DNA of 64,000 bases from Aliiroseovarius halocynthiae (GTDB lineage Bacteria; Pseudomonadota; Alphaproteobacteria; Rhodobacterales; Rhodobacteraceae): positions 62,001 through 126,000 of the forward strand of contig NZ_ML660020.1 in assembly GCF_007004645.1 (NCBI RefSeq), given 5' to 3'. Both the position numbers and the translations under genes were made by a program. Below, piece by piece: positions 1-7,111 of this stretch (positions are counted from its first letter, which is position 1; every line of letters starts with the position of its first letter). The notes under the pieces are model-generated. The model saw only the letters and a list, made by a program, of their open reading frames with translations, was not told the DNA's origin and did not search any database.

Positions 1-338
1 CAGCCGGCAACCTTCAAAGACGACCCAGACAGCGTCATTTTTGATTTATAGACCTTGCCCGTCGACGGTTGCCAGATCTTACCGCCCGAATATTTACCAC
101 CGCCATTTGGGCTCATATCCCAGACCAGCTGTTTACCCACATTCGGGGTGCTGATTTCTCCACTTGAATCAAACGCTTTCGAAATCACCCCGCACAAGGC
201 AGCCCCGCATTGCGAGAAGGTCACATGTGCATATGCCCCATCATCGACCTGCGTTTTCCATACGCCAAGCACAGGATCCGCCAGTGCCGGGCCTGCCAGA
301 CCAACGGCCAACGCCGCTGCCGCAATCACTTTTTTCAT
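1..338 (-). CDS. DUF2147 family secreted protein (C-terminus cut off by window)
   Basis: Reading leftward from an ATG at 338 the frame stays open to base 1, giving about 112 residues; the 3' end lies outside the window. The N-terminus (MKKVIAAAALAVGLAGPALA) is a clear Sec signal peptide. The mature part begins DPVLGVWKT and has the family's CGAALCGVI, GGKYSGGKIWQP and GKVYKSKMTLSG-like segments, all typical of DUF2147, a small periplasmic or outer-surface beta domain of unknown function. A strong Shine-Dalgarno, GGGAGGT, precedes the start. It is transcribed away from hisA. Family assignment is fairly firm; no function is claimed. Confidence 0.8.
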   Translation of the reverse strand, partial: MKKVIAAAALAVGLAGPALADPVLGVWKTQVDDGAYAHVTFSQCGAALCGVISKAFDSSGEISTPNVGKQLVWDMSPNGGGKYSGGKIWQPSTGKVYKSKMTLSGSSLKVAG

Positions 339-478
339 AGTTACCTCCCTGTTTTGTTGGGTATCCTGCCGTTCTCACCTGTCTTGTGGCAAGTGTGACG
401 TCACGGGAGGTCTTACTTGGCTTTCCCCCTTGTCCGTGCAAAAAGCAGCGCAATCGACAGCTTAACGGAGCACCTGCC

Positions 479-1201
479 ATGATCCTCTATCCTGCCATCG
501 ACCTGAAAGACGGCCAATGCGTACGCCTTTTGCGCGGCGAGATGGAAGAAGCGACCGTGTTCAATGACAACCCGGCAGCGCAAGCACGTGCATTTCAAGA
601 CGCGGGGTGCGAGTGGATCCACCTTGTGGACCTGAACGGCGCTTTCGCAGGCGAGCCCGTAAACGGAGCTGCGGTTGAAGCGATCCTTGGCGCCATCGAC
701 GTACCCGCCCAGCTGGGTGGCGGCATCCGCGACATGGCCACGATCGAAAGCTGGATCGAAAAGGGCCTGTCCCGCGTGATCCTTGGCACAGTCGCTGTGG
801 AAAACCCCGATCTGGTCCGCGAAGCAGCGCGTACTTTCCCCGGCAAGGTCGCCGTTGGGATCGACGCCCGCGACGGGCGCGTGGCAACCAAAGGCTGGGC
901 CGAAGAAACCGATGTGATGGTCACCGACCTTGCCAAGTCGTTCGAAGACGCAGGCGTCTGCGCCATCATCTATACCGACATCAACCGCGACGGCGCGATG
1001 CAAGGCCCAAATACCGAGGCGACAGCCGATCTGGCCCGTGCCGTTTCGATCCCCGTGATCGCCTCGGGCGGCGTAAGCTCGCTGGACGATCTGCGCGCGC
1101 TGAAATCCTGCGGCGCGTCCCTGAACGGCGCCATCTCGGGCCGCGCACTGTATGATGGGGCGATTGATTTAAAAGAGGCGTTGGACGTCCTGAAAGGCTG
1201 A
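479..1201 (+). CDS. hisA: Phosphoribosylformimino-5-aminoimidazole carboxamide ribotide isomerase HisA
   Basis: Catalyses the Amadori isomerisation of ProFAR to PRFAR in histidine biosynthesis; cytosolic TIM barrel. The frame is open from 386, but the family N-terminus [12 protein letters not shown] starts at 479 behind a GGAG site, giving 240 aa, normal for HisA. Asp8 in AIDL and the second catalytic Asp in the TDINRDG segment near residue 127 are present, as are the two phosphate-binding glycine motifs (LGGGIRD, ASGGVSS). Followed after 3 nt by hisF, so cotranscribed. The other histidine genes expected upstream (hisB, hisH) are outside the window, separated by the oppositely oriented DUF2147 gene. 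Confidence 0.97.
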   Translation: MILYPAIDLKDGQCVRLLRGEMEEATVFNDNPAAQARAFQDAGCEWIHLVDLNGAFAGEPVNGAAVEAILGAIDVPAQLGGGIRDMATIESWIEKGLSRVILGTVAVENPDLVREAARTFPGKVAVGIDARDGRVATKGWAEETDVMVTDLAKSFEDAGVCAIIYTDINRDGAMQGPNTEATADLARAVSIPVIASGGVSSLDDLRALKSCGASLNGAISGRALYDGAIDLKEALDVLKG

Positions 1202-1204
1202 TAC

Positions 1205-2002
1205 ATGCTGAAAACTCGCATCATCCCCTGTCTCGACGTGGCCGAGGGCCGCACGGTGAAAGGTGTCAATTTCGTCGATCTGATCGACGCGGGCGACCCG
1301 GTGGAACAGGCGCGCGCCTATGATGCCGCCGGCGCAGATGAACTCTGCTTCCTTGACATTAAGGCGACCCATGAAAATCGCGGTACCATGTTTGATCTGG
1401 CCACCCGTACGGCCGAACAGTGCTTTATGCCGCTGACCATCGGCGGCGGTGTCCGCAGCCCGGACGACGTGCGTGACCTGCTGCTGGCGGGCGCGGACAA
1501 GGTCAGCTTCAACTCTGCCGCCGTGGCCGACCCGGATGTGATTGCACGCTCGGCTGATCGCTTTGGCAGCCAATGCATCGTCGTTGCCATCGATGCCAAG
1601 ACCATCGGTCACGATGCAGATGGCAAACCTAACAAATGGGGCATCTTCACCCATGGCGGGCGCAAAGCTGCTCTGGACAAGGACGGCAACCCCATTGATG
1701 CCGTCGAATTTGCCATGCTGATGGAACAGAAGGGCGCCGGTGAAATCCTGTTGACCTCGATGGACCGCGACGGCACCCGCGCGGGCTTTAACCTGCCGCT
1801 GACCCGCGCGATCTCGGACGCGGTGCACGTGCCGGTGATCGCCTCAGGCGGGGTTGGTAATCTGGACCACCTTGTGGAAGGCGTGACAGAAGGCGGGGCA
1901 AGCGCCGTGCTGGCCGCATCCATCTTCCACTTTGGCGACTACACCATCCGCGAGGCCAAGGAACACATGGCCGCCGCAGGCATCCCGATGAGGCTGACAT
2001 GA
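1205..2002 (+). CDS. hisF: Imidazole glycerol phosphate synthase cyclase subunit HisF
   Basis: Cyclase half of IGP synthase: with HisH-derived ammonia it converts PRFAR to IGP and AICAR. 265 aa, slightly longer than the usual about 253. Catalytic Asp11 (PCLDV) and Asp130 (VAIDAK) are at the canonical positions. The internal segment [18 protein letters not shown] is the normal proteobacterial one. Starts 3 nt after hisA and overlaps hisE by four bases (ATGA), which implies translational coupling within one operon. The glutaminase partner hisH is not in the window. Confidence 0.97.
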   Translation: MLKTRIIPCLDVAEGRTVKGVNFVDLIDAGDPVEQARAYDAAGADELCFLDIKATHENRGTMFDLATRTAEQCFMPLTIGGGVRSPDDVRDLLLAGADKVSFNSAAVADPDVIARSADRFGSQCIVVAIDAKTIGHDADGKPNKWGIFTHGGRKAALDKDGNPIDAVEFAMLMEQKGAGEILLTSMDRDGTRAGFNLPLTRAISDAVHVPVIASGGVGNLDHLVEGVTEGGASAVLAASIFHFGDYTIREAKEHMAAAGIPMRLT

Positions 2003-2313
2003 GCATCCTGACCCAACTCGCCGCCACGATCGAAGCACGTAAAACCGCGGATCCCGACAGCAGCTGGACCGCCAAACTGCTGGCCAAAGGCCCCGATAAA
2101 TGCGCCGAGAAGTTCGGGGAAGAGGCGGTCGAGGCGATCATTGCAGCCGTGAAGAACGACCGCGAAAACCTGACGGCCGAAGCCGCCGATGTGCTTTATC
2201 ACCTGTTGGTGATGCTCGCCGCCCGCGACGTTGCCCTAGAGGACGTGTTGGCCGAACTTGAACGCCGCGAGGGCACCTCGGGCATTACCGAGAAGGCCGC
2301 ACGTCAGCCTTAG
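1999..2313 (+). CDS. hisE: Phosphoribosyl-ATP pyrophosphatase HisE
   Basis: Hydrolyses phosphoribosyl-ATP to phosphoribosyl-AMP, second step of histidine synthesis. 104 aa, a normal stand-alone HisE. The MazG-like helical core with the metal-binding acidic residues is visible as [14 protein letters not shown] followed by [13 protein letters not shown]. It overlaps hisF by ATGA and is the last gene of this operon: two GC-rich hairpins follow and the next gene is convergent. HisI is not fused to it here. Confidence 0.95.
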   Translation: MSILTQLAATIEARKTADPDSSWTAKLLAKGPDKCAEKFGEEAVEAIIAAVKNDRENLTAEAADVLYHLLVMLAARDVALEDVLAELERREGTSGITEKAARQP

Positions 2314-2362
2314 ACGTCTCTTTTTCTTGTTCAAAGTATCCCGGGGTGAGCGGCCCCGCCGC

Positions 2363-2397
2363 GAGGGGCAGCGCCCCTCAGGCTCACACCGTGAGCC
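2363..2397. repeat. Double hairpin between convergent genes (repeat copy 1)
   Basis: Two adjacent perfect inverted repeats: GAGGGGC/GCCCCTC at 2363-2379 (loop AGC) and GGCTCACACCGTGAGCC at 2381-2397, followed by ACCA. The second hairpin with its ACCA recurs at 60287-60307 with one base different, again between convergent gene ends and again beside a GC-rich hairpin. It lies between the stops of hisE and the CoA-binding gene, so it may terminate or insulate both transcripts. There is no long T-run, so a classic Rho-independent terminator is not certain. Confidence 0.65.
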
Positions 2398-2406
2398 ACC
2401 AAAAGC

Positions 2407-2850
2407 CTAGCCGACCAGCGCGTCCGCCCCAATCAAGCGCGGATATTCAATCGCCGGGCAGCGGTTCTCGACCACTTCAATTCCTCGCGCTTCTGCTTTG
2501 GTACGCGCCGGGGCATTGTAGATTTCCAACTGCATCCAAACCGTGCGCAAATTGGGTAATGCCTCAAGCGCCGCGTCCACGATGGGCTCGATCGCATCAG
2601 AACGACGGAACAGGTCGATCATGTCTGTCTCTGCTGGCAGATCCTCGACAGACGCCACAACGGTTTCACCGAACATCTCTTGCCCTGCCAATCCCGGATT
2701 GACCCCAATCACGCGATACCCCTTCGATGCCAGAAACCGCGCCACTCGGAACGATGCACGCTCTGGCTTGTGCGACAGACCCACAAGGCCAATCACCCGG
2801 GTTGTCGTCAGGATCTGTATTAGGCGGGTGTCGATGTCTGTCTGGCTCAT
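2407..2850 (-). CDS. CoA-binding (YccU-type) protein
   Basis: 147 aa, a stand-alone CoA_binding Rossmann domain like E. coli YccU. The nucleotide loop appears near residues 22-30 (LVGLSHKPERAS), followed by ASKGYRVIGVNPG and the conserved VVASVEDLP and DLFRRSD segments; the C-terminal half has VWMQLEIYN and the family's ENRCPAIEYPRL. Members bind a nucleotide or CoA-like ligand; the physiological role is not established. It is convergent with hisE and lies about 200 bp beyond the terminator of the YHS gene, so it probably has its own promoter. Confidence 0.85.
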   Translation of the reverse strand: MSQTDIDTRLIQILTTTRVIGLVGLSHKPERASFRVARFLASKGYRVIGVNPGLAGQEMFGETVVASVEDLPAETDMIDLFRRSDAIEPIVDAALEALPNLRTVWMQLEIYNAPARTKAEARGIEVVENRCPAIEYPRLIGADALVG

Positions 2851-2896
2851 AAGACTCAGCTAGTCACAGCCATTGGAAATTCCAACCCGCGTCCAG

Positions 2897-2929
2897 AAAA
2901 AACGCCCGAGGGGAGTAAGCCTCGGGCGC
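2897..2929 (-). terminator. Rho-independent terminator of the YHS gene
   Basis: On the minus strand CGCCCGAG pairs with CTCGGGCG around a 10-nt loop, then six T residues (As at 2897-2902 on the plus strand). It lies about 130 nt downstream of the YHS-domain gene stop on the same strand. Confidence 0.85.
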
Positions 2930-3055
2930 AGTTGGTGGAACGAGGGACAGTGAATGAGGTTTCAGGCGTTCCACAGCCTGGCCTCTGTTAAACAGATATG
3001 GCGGCATGCCGGGATTGGAAGAGGTGGTAAACCTCTTGTGATCCCGACGTCATGC

Positions 3056-3529
3056 CTACGCCTCAAGGATACCAGGCCAATTGGCATTGCCTTTGGCGAT
3101 GTTCCCGGGAACGTCTTCAAGCCACAGCTCACGCGCGCGCAGGCTGAAATTCAGATAAAGCTTGTCGTCATAGATGGTCCATGCCTCGGGCACAGTGGGG
3201 GCGATATATCCTTTGCTCGCGGCATAGGCGCAGTATCCACCGAATTGCGGGGCGTATTTCGCAGGATCAGCTTCAAACATGTCACGGGTTTCGGTGCTGG
3301 AAAACAACACCGTCGCGCCGTCATACTCCAACGAAAACTCGGCCACACCCAGTGTCGGCGCACCCTTGGTGAAATAGGCGACGGGGTCATGCCCATCCCA
3401 AGCAATGCCATCTTCGGCATAGACAGGTGGGTTGGCGGCAAAAGCCGGGCGAGTCAGAAGCGTCGCCCCAACGGGCAAAGCAATCAGCCCAGACAGCACA
3501 TGACGGCGGGACAGGGACAGTTTCGACAT
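3056..3529 (-). CDS. YHS domain-containing exported protein
   Basis: 157 aa. The N-terminus has a twin-arginine-type signal (SRRHVLSG at residues 7-14, then a hydrophobic stretch ending PAFA). The mature protein carries a YHS domain: GHDPVAYFTKGAPTLG, FSLEYDGATVLFSS, and MFEADPAKYAPQFGGYCAYAASKG. YHS domains are small folds found beside metal transporters and redox proteins, and Tat export suggests a folded or cofactor-bearing cargo, but no ligand can be named. A GGAGGT site precedes the start. Single-gene unit between rlmB upstream on the same strand and the terminator at 2897-2929. Confidence 0.85.
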   Translation of the reverse strand: MSKLSLSRRHVLSGLIALPVGATLLTRPAFAANPPVYAEDGIAWDGHDPVAYFTKGAPTLGVAEFSLEYDGATVLFSSTETRDMFEADPAKYAPQFGGYCAYAASKGYIAPTVPEAWTIYDDKLYLNFSLRARELWLEDVPGNIAKGNANWPGILEA

Positions 3530-3606
3530 TGGGACCTCCTTCTTTGCGGCTGTCCCTAATCTGCGCTGTCTGGGCTGATATTACAGCCCCACCCACAACA
3601 TGGTGA

Positions 3607-4392
3607 TCACCGCGTGAGCCGCGTGGCGTATAGCGCAACCGCCGCTGCGTTCGACACATTGAGCGATCCAAAGTCACGCGCAAACGGGATCTTCACCAGT
3701 GCGTCACAGGTCGCTTTGGTCTTTTCACGCAGCCCCGGCCCCTCGGCCCCCATGACCAGCGCCACGGGGCGATCCGGGCGTTCGGCTAGAGCCTCTTCTA
3801 TGGTTTCGGTTGCCTCACCATCCATGCCAAGAACCACAAACCCCATTTTGCGCAGCTCTTCCATTGATTCAGCCAGATTGCGCACACGCAGATAGGGCTG
3901 GCGTTCCAGTGCACCTGACGCCGTCTTGGCCAGCGCGCCAGTTTCCGGCGCGGAACCGTGTTTCGTACCCACCACAGCGCTGGCCCCGAAGACCTCGGCC
4001 GAGCGCAGGATCGCGCCAACATTATGCGGGTCTGTGACTCGGTCGAGCATGACGACCACGGGCATCTTGCCCTCGCCGCCAATCACACGACTGGCAAAGT
4101 CGCCCCAATTCAAAGGCTTCACTTCAAGTGCCGCGCCTTGGTGGACCGAATTGGGATCTATCGGGGCCGGAAAATTGCGCGGATCCGCCATTTCAGGCGT
4201 CATGCCGGACGCATCAATCGCATCCGCCAGCTTGTCCGCCGCGTTTTTCGTCACGATCAGCCGCAGCCGCTCGCGGTCCGGATTCATCAGCGCATCACGC
4301 ACCGCGTGCAAACCGAAAAGCCACACGGTTTCAGATGCCGCCTGACGCTTGTCTTTTTCCTTTTTGACGACCCATTTTGGCTTTTTCATCAC
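3607..4392 (-). CDS. rlmB: 23S rRNA (guanosine-2'-O)-methyltransferase RlmB-like (SpoU family)
   Basis: 261 aa SPOUT methyltransferase. After a basic N-terminus, the substrate-binding domain (FGLHAVRDALMNPDR) leads to the three SpoU motifs: LDRVTDPHNVGAILRSAEVF near residue 118, VMGAEGPGLREKT near 213 and IPFARDFGSLNVSNAAAVAL near 235. The family methylates a 2'-OH in 23S rRNA (G2251 in E. coli) or other RNAs; the exact target is inferred. Two tandem ATGs (4392 and 4389) are possible starts. Transcribed away from the tRNA-Tyr gene. Confidence 0.88.
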   Translation of the reverse strand: MMKKPKWVVKKEKDKRQAASETVWLFGLHAVRDALMNPDRERLRLIVTKNAADKLADAIDASGMTPEMADPRNFPAPIDPNSVHQGAALEVKPLNWGDFASRVIGGEGKMPVVVMLDRVTDPHNVGAILRSAEVFGASAVVGTKHGSAPETGALAKTASGALERQPYLRVRNLAESMEELRKMGFVVLGMDGEATETIEEALAERPDRPVALVMGAEGPGLREKTKATCDALVKIPFARDFGSLNVSNAAAVALYATRLTR

Positions 4393-4548
4393 GCGATCCG
4401 CTGAGTTTTTTCAAGGCCCGGACAATGCGCTATGACTTTCTAAGAGACAAGTGCTTTGGCGGGTGCTTTTGGGTGATTTTTCGTATTGACGCCGCAAGCT
4501 GCCCGCGATACCTACCCCCTCATTCAGCGCTGATAGCGCAGAAAAAGT

Positions 4549-4632
4549 GGGCGACAGGCCGCAAGGTGTGGCAGGGGACTGTAACTCCCTCGAGGCGACT
4601 CACGCTTGGTTCGATTCCAAGGTCGCCCACCA
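4549..4632 (+). tRNA. tRNA-Tyr (anticodon GTA)
   Basis: Acceptor GGGCGAC (4549-4555) pairs perfectly with GTCGCCC (4622-4628), followed by discriminator A and encoded CCA (4630-4632). D-stem GCC/GGC, with GG in the loop; anticodon stem GGGGA/TCCCT enclosing CTGTAAC, so the anticodon is GTA (4581-4583). A 14-nt class II variable arm (GAG/CTC stem) and the T-arm CTTGG-TTCGATT-CCAAG complete it. The base after the acceptor stem, normally U8, is A (4556), which is unusual. No integrase or direct-repeat attachment site was seen nearby. Confidence 0.9.
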
Positions 4633-4907
4633 TGACGCAGCAGCGTTGACATTCCTGATCTATAGATAATTTGCCCCATTTGGGGCGAACTAGACCAATT
4701 CCAGCTCTTTTCTGCACTGCACATCCTGCCAAATGGCCGAGGTAACTGACCGACCTGTTACTGCAAAACGCGAAAAGTACCGGTCGCGTTTCCTACTGGC
4801 GGACCTCAATTGGCACTGACATAAGTATTTGAACAACTTAACAGGGGGAGTATTGGCGGCATGTGTGGCTTGGCGATACCCCCGACAACAACCGAGAGAC
4901 GCTCAAG
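4633..4907. other. Non-coding spacer after tRNA-Tyr
   Basis: Less GC-rich than its surroundings. It contains one small stem (GCCCC 4673-4677 / GGGGC 4682-4686) that could end tRNA transcription but has no T-run after it. A GTG at 4863 behind GGGGGAG could give a longer start for the following membrane ORF. Nothing else was recognised. Confidence 0.4.
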
Positions 4908-5234
4908 ATGTTTCTGGACCAACTCTTTGTGATATTGCTCGCCGCTGTCGGTCTATATGGATGCTGGTGCGGCTGGAAAAGACGAACTCAACAAACCATG
5001 GGAATGTCCGTGTTGTGGTCTCTTTTGGCTATCCCAAGCCTATTAATGCTGATCTTCTTCGCTGATGGGCTGCTGTCTCAGAAAGAAACCGTCGTACAGG
5101 CTGTAATCGATGCATCCCTATACTTCGCAGGGCTGCCATTGCTGCTATTTCCAATTCTAATGGGATGTGGTTGGGTCGTCGGCTTTGCAGTTTTCAGGCC
5201 AATGGGCGCTAAGAAGGCCCCGCCCGATCTTTAA
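4908..5234 (+). CDS. Hypothetical small membrane protein
   Basis: 108 aa from the ATG at 4908 (123 aa if the GTG at 4863 is used). Three predicted membrane segments: FLDQLFVILLAAVGLYGCW, VLWSLLAIPSLLMLIFFAD and LYFAGLPLLLFPILMGCGWVVGFAVF. Basic residues (GWKRRTQ) follow the first, and the C-terminus FRPMGAKKAPPDL is probably cytosolic. I do not recognise a family. Base composition is less GC-rich than in the neighbours and the Shine-Dalgarno is weak, so it may be strain-specific or acquired; it could also be non-functional. Confidence 0.45.
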   Translation: MFLDQLFVILLAAVGLYGCWCGWKRRTQQTMGMSVLWSLLAIPSLLMLIFFADGLLSQKETVVQAVIDASLYFAGLPLLLFPILMGCGWVVGFAVFRPMGAKKAPPDL

Positions 5235-5306
5235 GCTCGGGAAGATGCGCAAGATCAGGTATCGAAGCCAACATATCTCATTTCGCAAACACACGCCGTA
5301 ACGAGA

Positions 5307-6443
5307 TCACCGCTTTCCCCCTAAAAAGCCTGGATCCATTTGGCTGGCATATTTAGCTTTCCACAATGCCTCTTCATATTCTGACGCGGCGGTGCTGTCA
5401 TAGACCAGCCCACCGCCCACATTCAGGGTCACATCCTTCTCTTCCAGAAGAAGCGTTCGGATCGCAACGTTGAATTCTGATTGCCCGTCCGGCGCCATCC
5501 ATCCGATCGACCCGCAATAAATGTCGCGGGGGTTGGGCTCCAACTCTGCAATGATCTCCATCGCACGCAGTTTGGGGGCACCAGTGATCGAGCCGCAAGG
5601 GAAGAGCGCGCGCAGAATATCAGACAGACCTGTCCCCGCCTGCATTTGGCCACGGATCAGCGACACCATCTGGTGGACAGTTTCATAGCTTTCCACGGTA
5701 AACAGCTCGGGCACGTGGACGCTGCCGGCTTCACAGATCCGCGAGATATCGTTGCGCAGAAGGTCGACGATCATCAAATTTTCGGCCTGATTTTTCTCGT
5801 CACTTTTTAAGAATACCGCGCGGGCGGCGTCTTCGACTGGGTCGGAACTGCGTGGCTGGGTGCCTTTCATCGGGCGGGTCTCGATCATCCCGTCTGCATC
5901 AGTGCGGAAAAACAATTCAGGAGAACGAGACAGGATCGCGGGCAACCCTTCTGCCTGCACCAACGCGCCATATTGCACCGGCTGCAACCGGGTCAACGCA
6001 TGATAAAGCGCCTCGGCCCCACCTTGCGCGCCACCCCGGATCGGGAAGGTCAGGTTTACCTGATAGGTATCGCCCGCGCAGATGTAATCATGCACCGTTT
6101 GAAACCCAAACGCATAGGTGTCCGCGTCCCAGTCGGGTGTCAGACCAGACAGCGCTGCACCGCCGGGCTGAAGCGCGGGCGCGGGGGTGGACCCATCATA
6201 AAGGCCAAACATCAGAAGTGGTAGACGGCGGTTGGGTTTCAGCAGGCGCTCAAGACGCGGTTCCATCGCATAGCCCAATTCGTAGCTTGCAAACCCTGCC
6301 AGCCACGCTCCGCTTTTCTGCGCCTGATCCAGACGATCCAACGCATCCGGCACATCCTCAAGTGTCCAAGCAACGATCTGATCGCGCGGGGCTGTAAACA
6401 GCCCAGCACCCCCGTCCGGTCCATGATCAAATCTGATGTCCAC
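5307..6443 (-). CDS. pabB: Aminodeoxychorismate synthase component I
   Basis: Converts chorismate plus ammonia to 4-amino-4-deoxychorismate for folate synthesis, normally with glutaminase PabA. The frame opens at 6521, but a GTG at 6443 with GGAGG upstream starts the family N-terminus (VDIRFDHGPDGG), giving 378 aa, so the annotated start is GTG. Chorismate-enzyme motifs are complete: SPELFF, RPMKGT, NLMIVDLLRND, and LFPCGSITGAPKLRAMEII. The Lys of the PMKGT motif distinguishes PabB from TrpE (which has Ala there). No amidotransferase domain is fused; neither pabA nor pabC is in the window. Lies 109 bp downstream of hpaR on the same strand. Confidence 0.9.
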   Translation of the reverse strand: MDIRFDHGPDGGAGLFTAPRDQIVAWTLEDVPDALDRLDQAQKSGAWLAGFASYELGYAMEPRLERLLKPNRRLPLLMFGLYDGSTPAPALQPGGAALSGLTPDWDADTYAFGFQTVHDYICAGDTYQVNLTFPIRGGAQGGAEALYHALTRLQPVQYGALVQAEGLPAILSRSPELFFRTDADGMIETRPMKGTQPRSSDPVEDAARAVFLKSDEKNQAENLMIVDLLRNDISRICEAGSVHVPELFTVESYETVHQMVSLIRGQMQAGTGLSDILRALFPCGSITGAPKLRAMEIIAELEPNPRDIYCGSIGWMAPDGQSEFNVAIRTLLLEEKDVTLNVGGGLVYDSTAASEYEEALWKAKYASQMDPGFLGGKR

Positions 6444-6552
6444 CTGCAAGGCCTCCGCTGCGAAACGTGATATCCTGTAGCGTGATACACGTGCTGACGA
6501 AAGGCGGCGTTTGCAAGCCAATATCCGTCAGAAGATTGGGGGGACGTGGCGA

Positions 6553-7005
6553 TTACAGCTTTGCAGTCTGCAACTTTTCCAGCAAATCCAGCAACTGTTC
6601 GACTTCGCCCTCGCCCATATGCGCCTCGATCCGGGCGGCGATATCATTGGCCAGATGAAGATTGTCGCGGACAATCGCACGGCCTTTGTCGGTGATCAAA
6701 ACCAGCGTGCGGCGTTTGTCTTTGACGTCTGACTGGCGCGAGATTAGCCCGTCCGCCTCGAGACCACGCAGGATCCGTGTCAGGCTGGGCAGTAATAGAC
6801 AGGCCTCTTTCGCGATGGTGCTTTGTTCCACCTCGCCCAACTCGTCCAATGTGCGCAAGATGCGCCACTTCTGCTCGGTCAAGCCAAGCTCGCCCAGCAT
6901 ATCGCGAATCGGCTGCATCACCACTTCGCGCGCCCGAAGAAGTGATATCGGTAGCGAACGGGCAGTGCTGGGATAGCTGGGGCGGGTCGACGACGTTTTG
7001 CTCAT
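6553..7005 (-). CDS. hpaR: MarR-family regulator of homoprotocatechuate degradation (HpaR)
   Basis: 150 aa from ATG 7005 (the frame extends to 7044; the downstream ATG fits the family length). Winged-helix MarR domain: LTEQKWRILRTLDELGEVEQSTIAKEA, then SLTRILRGLEADGLISRQSDVKDKRRTLVLITDKGRAI, the beta-wing signature. HpaR represses the hpa meta-cleavage genes and is relieved by pathway aromatics. The assignment rests on the divergent arrangement with hpaE across a 106-bp AT-rich gap. Operator control of both promoters is inferred. Confidence 0.88.
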   Translation of the reverse strand: MSKTSSTRPSYPSTARSLPISLLRAREVVMQPIRDMLGELGLTEQKWRILRTLDELGEVEQSTIAKEACLLLPSLTRILRGLEADGLISRQSDVKDKRRTLVLITDKGRAIVRDNLHLANDIAARIEAHMGEGEVEQLLDLLEKLQTAKL

Positions 7006-7111
7006 ATCGGCCTTATACCAAGGGCTTGGAATTGAACAAAGCAACTATTCTTGACAAACGGCCATATAATTATTTAACATCGCAACTAACAACTATACGA
7101 AGGAGATCGTC
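7006..7111. promoter_or_regulatory. hpaR-hpaE divergent promoter region
   Basis: AT-rich 106-bp gap. Plus strand: TTGACA at 7051-7056 and, 16-17 bp later, TTTAAC/TTAACA as a possible -10 for hpaE; AGGAG precedes the hpaE ATG. Minus strand: TTGTTC and, 16 bp later, TATAAG as a possible hpaR promoter. The heptamer GCAACTA occurs at 7041-7047 and 7082-7088, 41 bp apart (about four helical turns), and ATAATTAT sits at 7066-7073. These are candidate HpaR contacts; no consensus was tested. Confidence 0.5.

Noticed and set aside
4549-5234. Genomic island integrated at tRNA-Tyr
   Set aside because: The gene after the tRNA is a small orphan, but no integrase, direct repeat of the tRNA 3' end or mobility gene is present before pabB.
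7065-7070. TATAAT as the hpaE -10 box
   Set aside because: It lies only 8 bp from TTGACA at 7051-7056, too close for a sigma-70 pair; TTTAAC at 7073-7078 fits spacing better.
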